This document shows positions 30,960 to 45,550 of a stretch of 64,000 nucleotides of DNA, piece by piece. The stretch comes from Poa pratensis (lineage: Eukaryota > Streptophyta > Magnoliopsida > Poales > Poaceae). The notes under the pieces are model-generated. The model was not told where the DNA came from, made no database searches, and saw nothing but the letters and a program-made list of their open reading frames with translations. Both the position numbers and the translations under genes were made by a program. Each line of letters begins with the position of its first letter. Position 1 is the stretch's first letter. The stretch spans positions 48,675,700-48,739,699 of the forward strand of contig CAMZMU010000080.1 of assembly GCA_947311845.1 (NCBI GenBank), written 5' to 3'.

Positions 30960-33900
30960 CATCTAGGAGTATCAGTAGCAATTTTAGGTCATCCTAAAGC
31001 ACGTGCGGCAATCCTAGCCATCTGAACCCCGTGGACCCCTCCTAGCCATATAGGAGTATGAGGACCCTCCATACGTCATCTGACCCACGTGGACCCCTCC
31101 TAGCCATCTAGGAGTATACGGACCCTCCTTACGTCATCTGACCCAGGTGCACCCCTCCTAGCCATTTCGGAATATTAGTAGCACTTTTAGGTCATCCTAA
31201 AGCACGTGCGACAAACCTAGCCATCTGGACCCCCGTGGAACCCTCCTAGCCATCTAGGAGTATACGAACCCTCCTTACGTCATCTGACCCACGTGCACCC
31301 CTCCCAGCCATCTAGAAGTATTAGTAGCACTTTTAGGTCATCCTAAAGCACGTGCGACAATCCTATTCATCTGGACCCCCGTGGACCCCTCCTTACCATC
31401 TAGGAGTATACGGACCCTCCTAACGTTATCTGACCCACGTGCACCCTCCCAGCCATCTAGGAGTAGCAGTAGCACTTTTAGGTCATCCCAAAGCACGTGC
31501 GACAATCCTAGTCATCTAGACCCCCGTGGACCCCTCCTAGCCGTCTAGGAGTATATGGACCCTCCTTACGTCATCTGACCCTTGTGCACCCCTCCCAGCC
31601 ATCTAGGAGCATCAGTAGCACTTTTAGGTCATCCTAAAGCACGTGCGGCAATCCTAGCCATCTGGACCCCCGTGGACCCCTCCTAGCCATCTAGTAGTAT
31701 GAGGACCCTCCATACGTCATCTGACCCACGTGGACCCCTCCTAGCCATCTAGGAGTATACGGACCCTCCTTATGTCATCTGACCCACGTGCACCCCTCCC
31801 AGCAAACTAGAAGTATTAGTAGCACTTTTAGGTCATCCTAAAGCACGTGCGACAATCCTAGCCATCTGGACCCCCGTGGAACCCACCTAGCCATCTAGGA
31901 GTATGAGGACCCTCCATACGTCATCTGACCAACGTGGACCCCTCATAGACATCTAGGAGTATATGAACCCTCGTTACGTCATCTGACCCACGTGGACCCC
32001 TCCTAGCCATTTCGGAGTATTAGTAGCACTTTTAGGTCATCCTAAAACATTTGCGACAATCCTAACCATCTGGACCCTCGTGGACCCCTCCTAGCCATCT
32101 AGGAGTATACGAACCCTCCTTACGTCATTTGACCCACGTGCACCCCTCCCAGCCATCTAGGAGTATCAGTAGCACTTTTAGGTCATCCTAAAGCACGTGC
32201 GGCAATCCTAGCCATCTGAACCCCCGTGGACCCCTCCTAGCCATATAGGAGTATGAGGACCCTCCATACGTCATCTGACCCACGTGGACCCCTCCTAGCC
32301 ATCTAGGAGTATATGGACCCTCCTTACGTCATCTGACCCAGGTGCACCCCTCCCAGCCATTTCGGAATATCAGTAGCACTTTTAGGTCATCCTAAAGCAC
32401 GTGCGACAAACCTAGCCATCTGGACCCCGTGGACCCCTCCTAGCCATCTAGGAGTATACGAACCCTCCTTACGTCATCTGACCCACGTGCACCCCTCCCA
32501 GCCATCTAGAAGTATTAGTAGCACTTTTAGGTCATCCTAAAGCACGTGCGACAATCCTATCCATCTGGACCCCCGTGGACCCCTCCTTGCCATCTAGGAG
32601 TATACGGACCCTCCTAACGTTATCTGACCCACGTGCACCCTCCCAGCCATCTAGGAGTAGCAGTAGCACTTTTAGGTCATCCCAAAGCACGTGCGACAAT
32701 CCTAGTCATCTAGACCCCCGTGGACCCCTCCTAGCCGTCTAGGAGTATACGGACCCTCCTTACGTCATCTGACCCATGTGCACCCCTCCCAGCCATCTAG
32801 GAGCATCAGTAGCACTTTTAGGTCATCCTAAAGCACGTGCGGCAATCCTAGCCATCTGGACCCCCGTGGACCCCTCCTAGCCATCTAGTAGTATGAGGAC
32901 CCTCCATACGTCATCTGACCCACGTGGACCCCTCCTAGCCATCTAGGAGTATACGGACCCTCCTTACGTCATCTGACCCACGTGCACCCCTCCCAGCAAT
33001 CTAGAAGTATTAGTAGCACTTTTAGGTCATTCTAAAGCACGTGCGACAATCCTAGCCATCTGGACCCCCGTGGAACCCACCTAGCCATCTAGGAGTATGA
33101 GGACCCTCCATACGTCATCTGACCAACGTGGACCCCTCATAGACATCTAGGAGTATATGAACCCTCCTTACGTCATCTGACCCACGTGGACCCCTCCTAG
33201 CCATTTCGGAGTATTGGTAGCACTTTTAGGTCATCCTAAAGCATTTGCGACAATCCTAACCATCTGGACCCTCGTGGACCCCTCCTAGCCATCTAGGAGT
33301 ATACGGACCCTCCTTACGTCATTTGACCCACGTGCACCCTCCCAGCCATCTAGGAGTATCAGTAGCACTTTTAGGTCATCCTAAAGCACGTGCGGCAATC
33401 CTAGCCATCTGAACCCCCGTGGACCCCTCCTAGCCATATAGGAGTATGAGGACCCTCCATACGTCATCTGACCCACGTGGACCCCTCCTAGCCATCTAGG
33501 AGTATACGGACCCTCCTTACGTCATCTGACCCAGGTGCACCCTCCCAGCCATTTCGGAATATCAGTAGCACTTTTAGGTCATCCTAAAGCACGTGCGACA
33601 AACCTAGCCATCTGGACCCCGTGGACCCCTCCTAGCCATCTAGGAGTATACGAACTCTCCTTACGTCATCTGACCCACGTGCACCCCTCCCAGCCATCTA
33701 GAAGTATTAGTAGCACTTTTAGGTCATCCTAAAGCACGTGCGACAATCCTATCCATCTGGACCCCCGTGGACCCCTCCTTGCCATCTAGGAGTATACGGA
33801 CACTCCTAACGTTATCTGACCCACGTGCACCCTCCCAGCCATCTAGGAGTAGCAGTAGCACTTTTAGGTCATCCCAAAGCACGTGCGACAATCCTAGTCA

Positions 33901-36900
33901 TCTAGACCCCCGTGGACCCCTCCTAGCCGTCTAGGAGTATACGGACCCTCCTTACGTCATCTGACCCATGTGCACCCCTCCCAGCCATCTAGGAGCATCA
34001 GTAGCACTTTTAGGTCATCCTAAAGCACGTGCGGCAATCCTAGCCATCTGGACCCCCGTGGACCCCTCCTAGCCATCTAGTAGTATGAGGACCCTCCATA
34101 CGTCATCTGACCCACGTGGACCCCTCCTAGCCATCTAGGAGTATACGGACCCTCCTTACGTCATCTGACCCACGTGCACCCCTCCCAGCAATCTAGAAGT
34201 ATTAGTAGTACTTTTAGGTCATTCTAAAGCACGTGCGACAATCCTAGCCATCTGGACCCCCGTGGAACCCACCTAGCCATCTAGGAGTATGAGGACCCTC
34301 CATACGTCATCTGACCAACGTGGACCCCTCATAGACATCTAGGAGTATATGAACCCTCCTTACGTCATCTGACCCACGTGGACCCCTCCTAGCCATTTCG
34401 GAGTATTAGTAGCACTTTTAGGTCATCCTAAATCATTTGCGACAATCCTAACCATCTGGACCCTCGTGGACCCCTCCTAGCCATCTAGGAGTATACGGAC
34501 CCTCCTTACGTCATTTGACCCACGTGCACCCCTCCCAGCCATCTAGGAGTATCAGTAGCACTTTTAGGTCATCCTAAAGCACGTGCGGCAATCCTAGCCA
34601 TCTGAACCCCGTGGACCCCTCCTAGCCATATAGGAGTATGAGGACCCTCCATACGTCATCTGACCAACGTGGACCCCTCCTAGCCATCTAGGAGTATACG
34701 GACCCTCCTTACGTCATCTGACCCAGGTGCACCCCTCCCAGCCATTTCGGAATATCAGTAGCACTTTTAGGTCATCCTAAAGCACGTGCGACAAACCTAG
34801 CCATCTGGACCCCCGTGGACCCCTCCTAGCCATCTAGGAGTATACGAACTCTCCTTACGTCATCTGACCCACGTGCACCCCTCCCAGCCATCTAGAAGTA
34901 TTAGTAGCACTTTTAGGTCATCCTAAAGCACGTGCGACAATCCTATCCATCTGGACCCCCGTGGACCCCTCCTTGCCATCTAGGAGTATACGGACCCTCC
35001 TAACGTTATCTGACCCACGTGCACCCTCCCAGCCATCTAGGAGTAGCAGTAGCACTTTTAGGTCATCCCAAAGCACGTGCGACAATCCTAGTCATCAAGA
35101 CCCCCGTGGACCCCTCCTAGCCGTCTAGGAGTATACGGACCCTCCTTACGTCATCTGACCCATGTGCACCCCTCCCAGCCATCTAGGAGCATCAGTAGCA
35201 CTTTTAGGTCATCCTAAAGCACGTGCGGCAATCCTAGCCATCTGGACCCCCGTGGACCCCTCCTAGCCATCTAGTAGTATGAGGACCCTCCATACGTCAT
35301 CTGACCCACGTGGACCCCTCCTAGCCATCTAGGAGTATACGGACCCTCCTTACGTCATCTGACCCACGTGCACCCCTCCCAGCAATCTAGAAGTATTAGT
35401 AGCACTTTTAGGTCATTCTAAAGCACGTGCGACAATCCTAGCCATCTGGACCCCCGTGGAACCCACCTAGCCATCTAGGAGTATGAGGACCCTCCATACG
35501 TCATCTGACCAACGTGGACCCCTCATAGACATCTAGGAGTATATGAACCCTCCTTACGTCATCTGACCCACGTGGACCCCTCCTAGCCATTTCGGAGTAT
35601 TAGTAGCACTTTTAGTCATCCTAAAACATTTGCGACAATCCTAACCATCTGGACCCTCGTGGACCCCTCCTAGCCATCTAGGAGTATACGAACCCTCCTT
35701 ACGTCATTTGACCCACGTGCACCCCTCCCAGCCATCTAGGAGTATCAGTAGCACTTTTAGGTCATCCTAAAGCACGTGCGGCAATCCTAGCCATCTGAAC
35801 CCCCGTGGACCCCTCCTAGCCATATAGGAGTATGAGGACCCTCCATACGTCATCTGACCCACGTGGACCCCTCCTAGCCATCTAGGAGTATATGGACCCT
35901 CCTTACGTCATCTGACCCAGGTGCACCCCTCCCAGCCATTTCGGAATATCAGTAGCACTTTTAGGTCATCCTAAAGCACGTGCGACAAACCTAGCCATCT
36001 GGACCCCCGTGGACCCCTCCTAGCCATCTAGGAGTATACGAACCCTCCTTACGTCATCTGACCCACGTGCACCCCTCCCAGCCATCTAGAAGTATTAGTA
36101 GCACTTTTAGGTCATCCTAAAGCACGTGCGACAATCCTATCCATCTGGACCCCCGTGGACCCCTCCTTGCCATCTAGGAGTATACGGACCCTCCTAACGT
36201 TATCTGACCCACGTGCACCCTCCCAGCCATCTAGGAGTAGCAGTAGCACTTTTAGGTCATCCCAAAGCACGTGCGACAATCCTAGTCATCTAGACCCCCG
36301 TGGACCCCTCCTAGCCGTCTAGGAGTATACGGACCCTCCTTACGTCATCTGACCCATGTGCACCCCTCCCAGCCATCTAGGAGCATCAGTAGCACTTTTA
36401 GGTCATCCTAAAGCACGTGCGGCAATCCTAGCCATCTGGACCCCCGTGGACCCCTCCTAGCCATCTAGTAGTATGAGGACCCTCCATACGTCATCTGACC
36501 CACGTGGACCCCTCCTAGCCATCTAGGAGTATACGGACCCTCCTTACGTCATCTGACCCACGTGCACCCCTCCCAGCAATCTAGAAGTATTAGTAGCACT
36601 TTTAGGTCATTCTAAAGCACGTGCGACAATCCTAGCCATCTGGACCCCCGTGGAACCCACCTAGCCATCTAGGAGTATGAGGACCCTCCATACGTCATCT
36701 GACCAACGTGGACCCCTCATAGACATCTAGGAGTATATGAACCCTCCTTACGTCATCTGACCCACGTGGACCCCTCCTAGCCATTTCGGAGTATTAGTCG
36801 CACTTTTAGGTCATCCTAAAGCATTTGCGACAATCCTAACCATCTGGACCCTCGTGGACCCCTCCTAGCCATCTAGGAGTATACGGACCCTCCTTACGTC

Positions 36901-37700
36901 ATTTGACCCACGTGCACCCCTCCCAGCCATCTAGGAGTATCAGTAGCACTTTTAGGTCATCCTAAAGCACGTGCGGCAATCCTAGCCATCTGAACCCCCG
37001 TGGACCCCTCCTAGCCATATAGGAGTATGAGGACCCTCCATACGTCATCTGACCCACGTGGACCCCTCCTAGCCATCTAGGAGTATACGGACCCTCCTTA
37101 CGTCATCTGACCCAGGTGCACCCCTCCCAGCCATTTCGGAATATCAGTAGCACTTTTAGGTCATCCTAAAGCACGTGCGACAAACCTAGCCATCTGGACC
37201 CCCGTGGACCCCTCCTAGCCATCTAGGAGTATACGAACTCTCCTTACGTCATCTGACCCACGTGCACCCCTCCCAGCCATCTAGAAGTATTAGTAGCACT
37301 TTTAGGTCATCCTAAAGCACGTGCGACAATCCTATCCATCTGGACCCCCGTGGACCCCTCCTTGCCATCTAGAGTATACGGACCCTCCTAACGTTATCTG
37401 ACCCACGTGCACCCTCCCAGCCATCTAGGAGTAGCAGTAGCACTTTTAGGTCATCCCAAAGCACGTGCGACAATCCTAGTCATCTAGACCCCCGTGGACC
37501 CCTCCTAGCCGTCTAGGAGTATACGGACCCTCCTTACGTCATCTGACCCATGTGCACCCCTCCCAGCCATCTAGGAGCATCAGTAGCACTTTTAGGTCAT
37601 CCTAAAGCACGTGCGGCAATCCTAGCCATCTGGACCCCCGTGGACCCCTCCTAGCCATCTAGTAGTATGAGGACCCTCCATACGTCATCTGACCCACGTG
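30960..37700 (+). repeat. Higher-order repeat of ~1195 bp (7 monomers)
   Basis: The marker variant CCATATAGGAGTATGAGG (from the monomer CCATCTAGG) recurs at 31046, 32241, 33434, 34626, 35820 and 37015, a spacing of 1192-1195 bp. The marker CCCAGGTGCACC recurs in step. Each period has seven CACTTTTAGG cores, spaced about 150, 144, 145, 207, 201, 149 and 202 bp. Copies are nearly identical. Confidence 0.88.
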
Positions 37701-40700
37701 GACCCCTCCTAGCTATCTAGGAGTATACGGACCCTCCTTACGTCATCTGACCCACGTGCACCCCTCCCAGCCATTTCGGAATATCAGTAGAACTTTTAGG
37801 TCATCCTAAAGCACGTGGACAATCCTAGGCATCTGGACCCCCGTGGACACCTCCTAGCCATCTAGGAGTATACGAACCCTCCTTACGTCATCTGACCCAC
37901 GTGCACCCCTCCCAGCAATCTAGAAGTATTAGTAGCACTTTTAGGTCATCCTAAAGCACGTGCGACAATCCTAGCCATCTGGACCCCCGTGGAACCCACC
38001 TAGCCATCTAGGAGTATGAGGACCCTCCATACGTCATCTGACCAACGTGGACCCCTCATAGCCATCTAGGAGTATATGAACCCTCCTTACGTCATCTGAC
38101 CCACGTGGACCCCTCCTAGGCATTTCGGAGTATTAGTAGCACTTTTAGGTCATCCTAAAGCATTTGCGACAATCCTAACCATCTGGACCCTCGTGGACCC
38201 CTCCTAGCCATCTAGGAGTATACGGACCCTCCTTACGTCATTTGACCCACGTGCACCCCTCCCAGACATCTAGGAGTATCAGTAGCACTTTTAGGTCATC
38301 CTAAAGCACGTGCGGCAATCCTAGCCATCTGAACCCCCGTGGACCCCTCCTAGCCATATAGAGTATGAGGACCCTCCATACGTCATGTGACCCACGTGGA
38401 CCCCTCCTAGCCATCTAGGAGTATACGGACACTCCTTACGTCATCTGACCCAGGTGCACCCCTCCCAGCCATTTCGGAATATCAGTAGCACTTCTAGGTC
38501 ATCCTAAAGCACGTGCGACAAACCTAGCCATCTGGACCCCCGTGGACCCCTCCTAGCCATCTAGGAGTATACGAACCCTCCTTACGTCATCTGACCCACG
38601 TGCACCCCTCCCAGCCATCTAGAAGTATTAGTAGCACTTTTAAGTCATCCTAAAGCACGTGCGACAATCCTAGCCATCTGGACCCCCGTGGACCCCTCCT
38701 TGCCATCTAGGAGTATACGGACCCTCCTAACGTTATCTGACCCACGTGCACCCTCCCAGCCATCTAGGAGTAGCAGTAGCACTTTTAGGTCATCCCAAAG
38801 CACGTGCGACAATCCTAGCCATCTAGACCCCCGTGGACCCCTCCTAGCCGTCTAGGAGTATACGGACCCTCCTTACGTCATCTGACCCATGTGCACCCCT
38901 TCCAGTCATCTAGGAGCATCAGTAGCACTTTTAGGTCATCCTAAAGCACGTGCGGCAATCCTAACCATCTGGACCCCCGTGGACCCTCCTAGCCATCTAG
39001 TAGTATGAGGACCCTCCATACGTCATCTGACCCACGTGGACCCCTCCTAGCCATCTAGGAGTATACGGACCCTCCTTACGTCATCTGACCCACGTGCACC
39101 CCTCCCAGCCATTTCGGAATATCAGTAGAACTTTTAGGTCATCCTAAAGCACGTGGACAATCCTAGGCATCTGGACCCCCGTGGACACCTCCTAGCCATC
39201 TAGGAGTATACGAACCCTCCTTACGTCATCTGACCCACGTGCACCCCTCCCAGCAATCTAGAAGTATTAGTAGCACTTTTAGGTCATCCTAAAGCACGTG
39301 CGACAATCCTAGCCATCTGGACCCCCGTGGAACCCACCTAGCCATCTAGGAGTATGAGGACCCTCCATACGTCATCTGACCAACGTGGACCCCTCATAGC
39401 CATCTAGGAGTATATGAACCCTCCTTACGTCATCTGACCCACGTGGACCCCTCCTAGGCATTTCGGAGTATTAGTAGCACTTTTAGGTCATCCTAAAGCA
39501 TTTGCGACAATCCTAACCATCTGGACCCTCGTGGACCCCTCCTAGCCATCTAGGAGTATACGGACCCTCCTTACGTCATTTGACCCACGTGCACCCCTCC
39601 CAGACATCTAGGAGTATCAGTAGCACTTTTAGGTCATCCTAAAGCACGTGCGGCAATCCTAGCCATCTGAACCCCGTGGACCCCTCCTAGCCATATAGGA
39701 GTATGAGGACCCTCCATACGTCATGTGACCCACGTGGACCCCTCCTAGCCATCTAGGAGTATACGGACACTCCTTACGTCATCTGACCCAGGTGCACCCC
39801 TCCCAGCCATTTCGGAATATCAGTAGCACTTTTAGGTCATCCTAAAGCACGTGCGACAAACCTAGCCATCTGGACCCCCGTGGACCCCTCCTAGCCATCT
39901 AGGAGTATACGAACCCTCCTTACGTCATCTGACCCACGTGCACCCCTCCCAGCCATCTAGAAGTATTAGTAGCACTTTTAGGTCATCCTAAAGCACGTGC
40001 GACAATCCTAGCCATCTGACCCCCGTGGACCCCTCCTTGCCATCTAGGAGTATACGGACCCTCCTAACGTTATCTGACCCACGTGCACCCTCCCAGCCAT
40101 CTAGGAGTAGCAGTAGCACTTTTAGGTCATCCCAAAGCACGTGCGACAATCCTAGCCATCTAGACCCCCGTGGACCCCTCCTAGCCGTCTAGGAGTATAC
40201 GGACCCTCCTTACGTCATCTGACCCATGTGCACCCCTTCCAGTCATCTAGGAGCATCAGTAGCACTTTTAGGTCATCCTAAAGCACGTGCGGCAATCCTA
40301 ACCATCTGGACCCCCGTGGACCCCTCCTAGCCATCTAGTAGTATGAGGACCCTCCATACGTCATCTGACCCACGTGGACCCCTCCTAGCCATCTAGGAGT
40401 ATACGGACCCTCCTTACGTCATCTGACCACGTGCACCCCTCCCAGCCATTTCGAAATATCAGTAGAACTTTTAGGTCATCCTAAAGCACGTGGACAATCC
40501 TAGGCATCTGGACCCCCGTGGACACCTCCTAGCCATCTAGGAGTATACGAACCCTCCTTACGTCATCTGACCACGTGCACCCCTCCCAGCAATCTAGAAG
40601 TATTAGTAGCACTTTTAGGTCATCCTAAAGCACGTGCGACAATCCTAGCCATCTGGACCCCCGTGGAACCCACCTAGCCATCTAGGAGTATGAGGACCCT

Positions 40701-42250
40701 CCATACGTCATCTGACCAACGTGGACCCTCATAGCCATCTAGGAGTATATGAACCCTCCTTACGTCATCTGACCCACGTGGACCCCTCCTAGGCATTTCG
40801 GAGTATTAGTAGCACTTTTAGGTCATCCTAAAGCATTTGCGACAATCCTAACCATCTGGACCCTCGTGGACCCCTCCTAGCCATCTAGGAGTATACGGAC
40901 CCTCCTTACGTCATTTGACCCACGTGCACCCCTCCAGACATCTAGGAGTATGAGTAGCACTTTTAGGTCATCCTAAAGCACGTGCGGCAATCCTAGCCAT
41001 CTGAACCCCCGTGGACCCCTCCTAGCCATATGGGAGTATGAGGACCCTCCATACGTCATGTGACCCACGTGGACCCCTCCTAGCCATCTAGGAGTATACG
41101 GACACTCCTTACGTCATCTGACCCAGGTGCACCCCTCCCAGCCATTTCGGAATATCAGTAGCACTTTTAGGTCATCCTAAAGCACGTGCGACAAACCTAG
41201 CCATCTGGACCCCGTGGACCCCTCCTAGCCATCCAGGAGTATACGAACCCTCCTTACGTCATCTGACCACGTGCACCCCTCCCAGCCATCTAGAAGTATT
41301 AGTAGCACTTTTAGGTCATCCTAAAGCACGTGCGACAATCCTAGCCATCTAGACCCCCGTGGACCCCTCCTTGCCATCTAGGAGTATACGGACCCTCCTA
41401 ACGTTATCTGACCCACGTGCACCCTCCCAGCCATCTAGGAGTAGCAGTAGCACTTTTAGGTCATCCCAAAGCACGTGCGACAATCCTAGCCATCTAGACC
41501 CCCGTGGACCCCTCCTAGCCGTCTAGGAGTATACGGACCCTCCTTACGTCATCTGACCCATGTGCACCCCTTCCAGTCATCTAGGAGCATCAGTAGCACT
41601 TTTGGGTCATCCTAAAGCACGTGCGGCAATCCTAACCATCTGGACCCCCGTGGACCCCTCCTAGCCATCTAGTAGTATGAGGACCCTCCATACGTCATCT
41701 GACCCACGTGGACCCCTCCTAGCCATCTAGGAGTATACGGACCCTCCTTACGTCATCTGACCCACGTGCACCCCTCCCAGCCATTTCGGAATATCAGTAG
41801 AACTTTTAGGTCATCCTAAAGCACGTGGACAATCTAGGCATCTGGACCCCCATGGACACCTCCTAGCCATCTAGGAGTATACGAACCCTCCTTACGTCAT
41901 CTGACCCACGTGCACCCCTCCCAGCAATCTAGAAGTATTAGTAGCACTTTTAGGTCATTCTAAAGCACGTGCGACAATCCTAGCCATCTGGACCCCCGTG
42001 GAACCCACCTAGCCATCTAGGAGTATGAGGACCCTCCATACGTCATCTGACCAACGTGGACCCCTCATAGCCATCTAGGAGTATATGTACCCTCCTTACG
42101 TCATCTGACCCACGTGGACCCCTCCTAGCCATTTCGGAGTATTAGTAGCACTTTTAGGTCATCCTAAAGCATTTGCGACAATCCTAACCATCTGGACCCT
42201 CGTGGACCCCTCCTAGCCATCTAGGAGTATACGGACCCTCCTTACGTCAT
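37700..42250 (+). repeat. Higher-order repeat of ~1337 bp (8 monomers)
   Basis: The same markers now recur at 37015, 38354, 39691 and 41026, a spacing of 1335-1339 bp. The added monomer is recognisable by GTAGAACTTTTAGG and CACGTGGACAATC...AGGCAT (at about 37769, 39107, 40443 and 41778). The rest of the period matches the 1195-bp form. Confidence 0.85.
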
Positions 42251-45200
42251 CTGACCCACGTGCACCCCCCCCTGCCATCTAGAAGTATCAGTAGCACTTT
42301 TAGGTCATCCTAAATCACGTGCGGCAATCCTAGCCATCTGGACCCCCGTGGACCCCTCCTAGCCATCTAGGAGTATACGGACCCTCCTTACGTCATCTGA
42401 CCCACGTGCACCCCTCCCACCCTTTCGGAATATCAGTAGCACTTTTAGGTCATCCTAAAGCACGTGCGGTAATCCTAGCCATCTGGACCCCCGTGGACCC
42501 CTCCTAGCCATCTAGGAGTATACGGACCCTCCTTACGTCATCTGACCCACGTGCAACCCTCCCACCCTTTCGGAATATCAGTAGCACTTTTAGGTCATCC
42601 TAAAGCACGTGCGACAATCCTAGCCATCTGGACCCCCGTGGACCCCTCCTTGCCATCTAGGAGTATACGGACCCACCTAACGTCATCTGACCCACGTGCA
42701 CCCTCCCAGCCATCTAGGAGTAGCAGTAGCACTTTTAGGTCATCCCAAAGCACCTCCGACAATCCTAGCCATCTAGACCCCCATGGACCCCTCCTAGCCG
42801 TCTAGGAGTATACGGACCCTCCTTACGTCATCTGACCCATGTGCACCCCTCCCAGCCATCTAGTAGTATCGGTAGCACTTTTAGGTCATCCTAAAGCACG
42901 TGCGGCAATCCTAGCCATCTGAACCCCGTGGACCCCTCCTAGCCATATAGGAGTATGAGGACCCTCCATACGTCATCTGACCCACGTGGACCCCTCCTAG
43001 CCATCTAGGAGTATACGGACCCTCCTTACGTCATCTGACCCACGTGCACCCCTCCCAGACATTTCGGAATATCAGTAGCACTTTTAGGTCATCCTAAAGC
43101 ACGTGCGACAATCCTAGCCATCTGGACCCCCGTGGACCCCTCTTTGCCATCTCGTAGTATACGGACCCTCCTAACGTCATCTGACCCACGTGCACCCTCC
43201 CAGCCATCTAGGAGTATCAGTAGCACTTTTAGGTCATCCTAAAGCACGTGCGACAATCCTAGCAATCTGGACCCCCATGGACCCCTCCTAGCCGTCTAGG
43301 AGTATACTGACCCTCCTTATGTCATTGACCCACGTGCACCCCTCCCAGCCATTTCGGAGTATCAGTAGCACTTTTAGGTCATCCTAAAGCACGTGCGATA
43401 ATCCTAGCCATCTGGACCCCGTGGACCCCTCCTAGCCAGCTAGAAGTATACGGACCCTACTTACGTCATCTGACCCACGTGCACCCCTCCCAGTCATCTA
43501 ATAGTATCAGTAGCACTTTTAGGTCATCCTAAAGCACGTGCGACAATCCTAGCCATCTGGACCCCCGTGGACCCCTGCTAGCCATTTAGGAGTATACGGA
43601 CCCTCCTTATGTCATCTGACCCACGTGCACCCCTCCCAGCATCTAGGAGTATCCGTAGCACTTTTAGGTCATCCTAAAGCACGTGCGACAATCCTAGCCA
43701 TCTGGACCCCTGTGGACCCCTCCTAGCCATCTAGGAGTATACGGACCCTCCTTACGTCATATGACCCACGTGCACCCCTCCAGCCATCTAGGAGTATCAG
43801 TAGCACTTTTAGGTCATCCTAAAACACGTGAGACAATCCTAGCCATCTGGACCCCCGTGGACCCCTCCTAGCCATTTAGGAGTATACGGACCCTCCTTAC
43901 GTCATCTGACCCACGTGCACCCCTCCCAGCCATTTCGGAATATCAGTAGAACTTTTAGGTCATCCTAAAGCACGTGGACAATCCTAGGCATCTGGACCCC
44001 CATGGACACCTCCTAGCCATCTAGGAGTATACGAACCCTCCTTACGTCATCTGACCCACGTGCCCCCTCCCAGCAATCTAGAAGTATTAGTAGCACTTTT
44101 AGGTCATTCTAAAGCACGTGCGACAATCCTAGCCATCTGGACCCCGTGGAACCCACCTAGCCATCTAGGAGTATGAGGACCCTCCATACGTCATCTGACC
44201 AACGTGGACCCTCATAGCCATCTAGGAGTATATGTACCCTCCTTACGTCATCTGACCCACGTGGACCCTCCTAGCCATTTCGGAGTATTAGTAGCACTTT
44301 TAGGTCATCCTAAAGCATTTGCGACAATCCTAACCATCTGGACCCTCGTGGACCCCTCCTAGCCATCTAGGAGTATACGGACCCTCCTTACGTCATCTGA
44401 CCCACGTGCACCCCCCCTGCCATCTAGAAGTATCAGTAGCACTTTTAGGTCATCCTAAATCACGTGCGGCAATCCTAGCCATCTGGACCCCCGTGGACCC
44501 TCCTAGCCATCTAGGAGTATACGGACCCTCCTTACGTCATCTGACCCACGTGCACCCCTCCCACCCTTTCGGAATATCAGTAGCACTTTTAGGTCATCCT
44601 AAAGCACGTGCGGTAATCCTAGCCATCTGGACCCCCGTGGACCCCTCCTAGCCATCTAGGAGTATACGGACCCTCCTTACGTCATCTGACCCACGTGCAA
44701 CCCTCCCACCCTTTCGGAATATCAGTAGCACTTTTAGGTCATCCTAAAGCACGTGCGACAATCCTAGCCATCTGGACCCCCGTGGACCCCTCCTTGCCAT
44801 CTAGGAGTATACGGACCCACCTAACGTCATCTGACCCACGTGCACCCTCCCAGCCATCTAGGAGTAGCAGTAGCACTTTTAGGTCATCCCAAAGCACCTC
44901 CGACAATCCTAGCCATCTAGACCCCCGTGGACCCCTCCTAGCCGTCTAGGAGTATACGGACCCTCCTTACGTCATCTGACCCATGTGCACCCCTCCCAGC
45001 CATCTAGTAGTATCGGTAGCACTTTTAGGTCATCCTAAAGCACGTGCGGCAATCCTAGCCATCTGAACCCCGTGGACCCCTCCTAGCCATATAGGAGTAT
45101 GAGGACCCTCCATACGTCATCTGACCCACGTGGACCCCTCCTAGCCATCTAGGAGTATACGGACCCTCCTTACGTCATCTGACCCACGTGCACCCCTCCC

Positions 45201-45550
45201 AGACATTTCGGAATATCAGTAGCACTTTTAGGTCATCCTAAAGCACGTGCGACAATCCTAGCCATCTGGACCCCCGTGGACCCCTCTTTGCCATCTCGTA
45301 GTATACGGACCCTCCTAACGTCATCTGACCCACGTGCACCCTCCCAGCCATCTAGGAGTATCAGTAGCACTTTTAGGTCATCCTAAAGCACGTGCGACAA
45401 TCCTAGCAATCTGGACCCCCATGGACCCCTCCTAGCCGTCTAGGAGTATACTGACCCTCCTTATGTCATTGACCCACGTGCACCCCTCCCAGCCATTTCG
45501 GAGTATCAGTAGCACTTTTAGGTCATCCTAAAACACGTGCGTCAATCCTA
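41780..45550 (+). repeat. Tandem duplication with ~2144-bp period
   Basis: Rare variants recur once at +2144/2145: CTCCCACCCTTTCGG (42560 and 44704), TATACTGACCCTCC (43303 and 45447), CCATATAGG (42943 and 45087), and the AGGCAT monomer (41835 and 43980). The unit is about fifteen monomers. Confidence 0.85.

Noticed and set aside
33535..33732. Open frames within satellite (for example 33535-33732, 42551-42805, 44406-44949, 49436-49633, 56946-61623) encoding HLGVYGPSLRHLTHVHP-like peptides
   Set aside because: They simply follow the repeat period because 146-bp monomers with few stops give recurring frames. No start context, codon pattern or domain supports coding.
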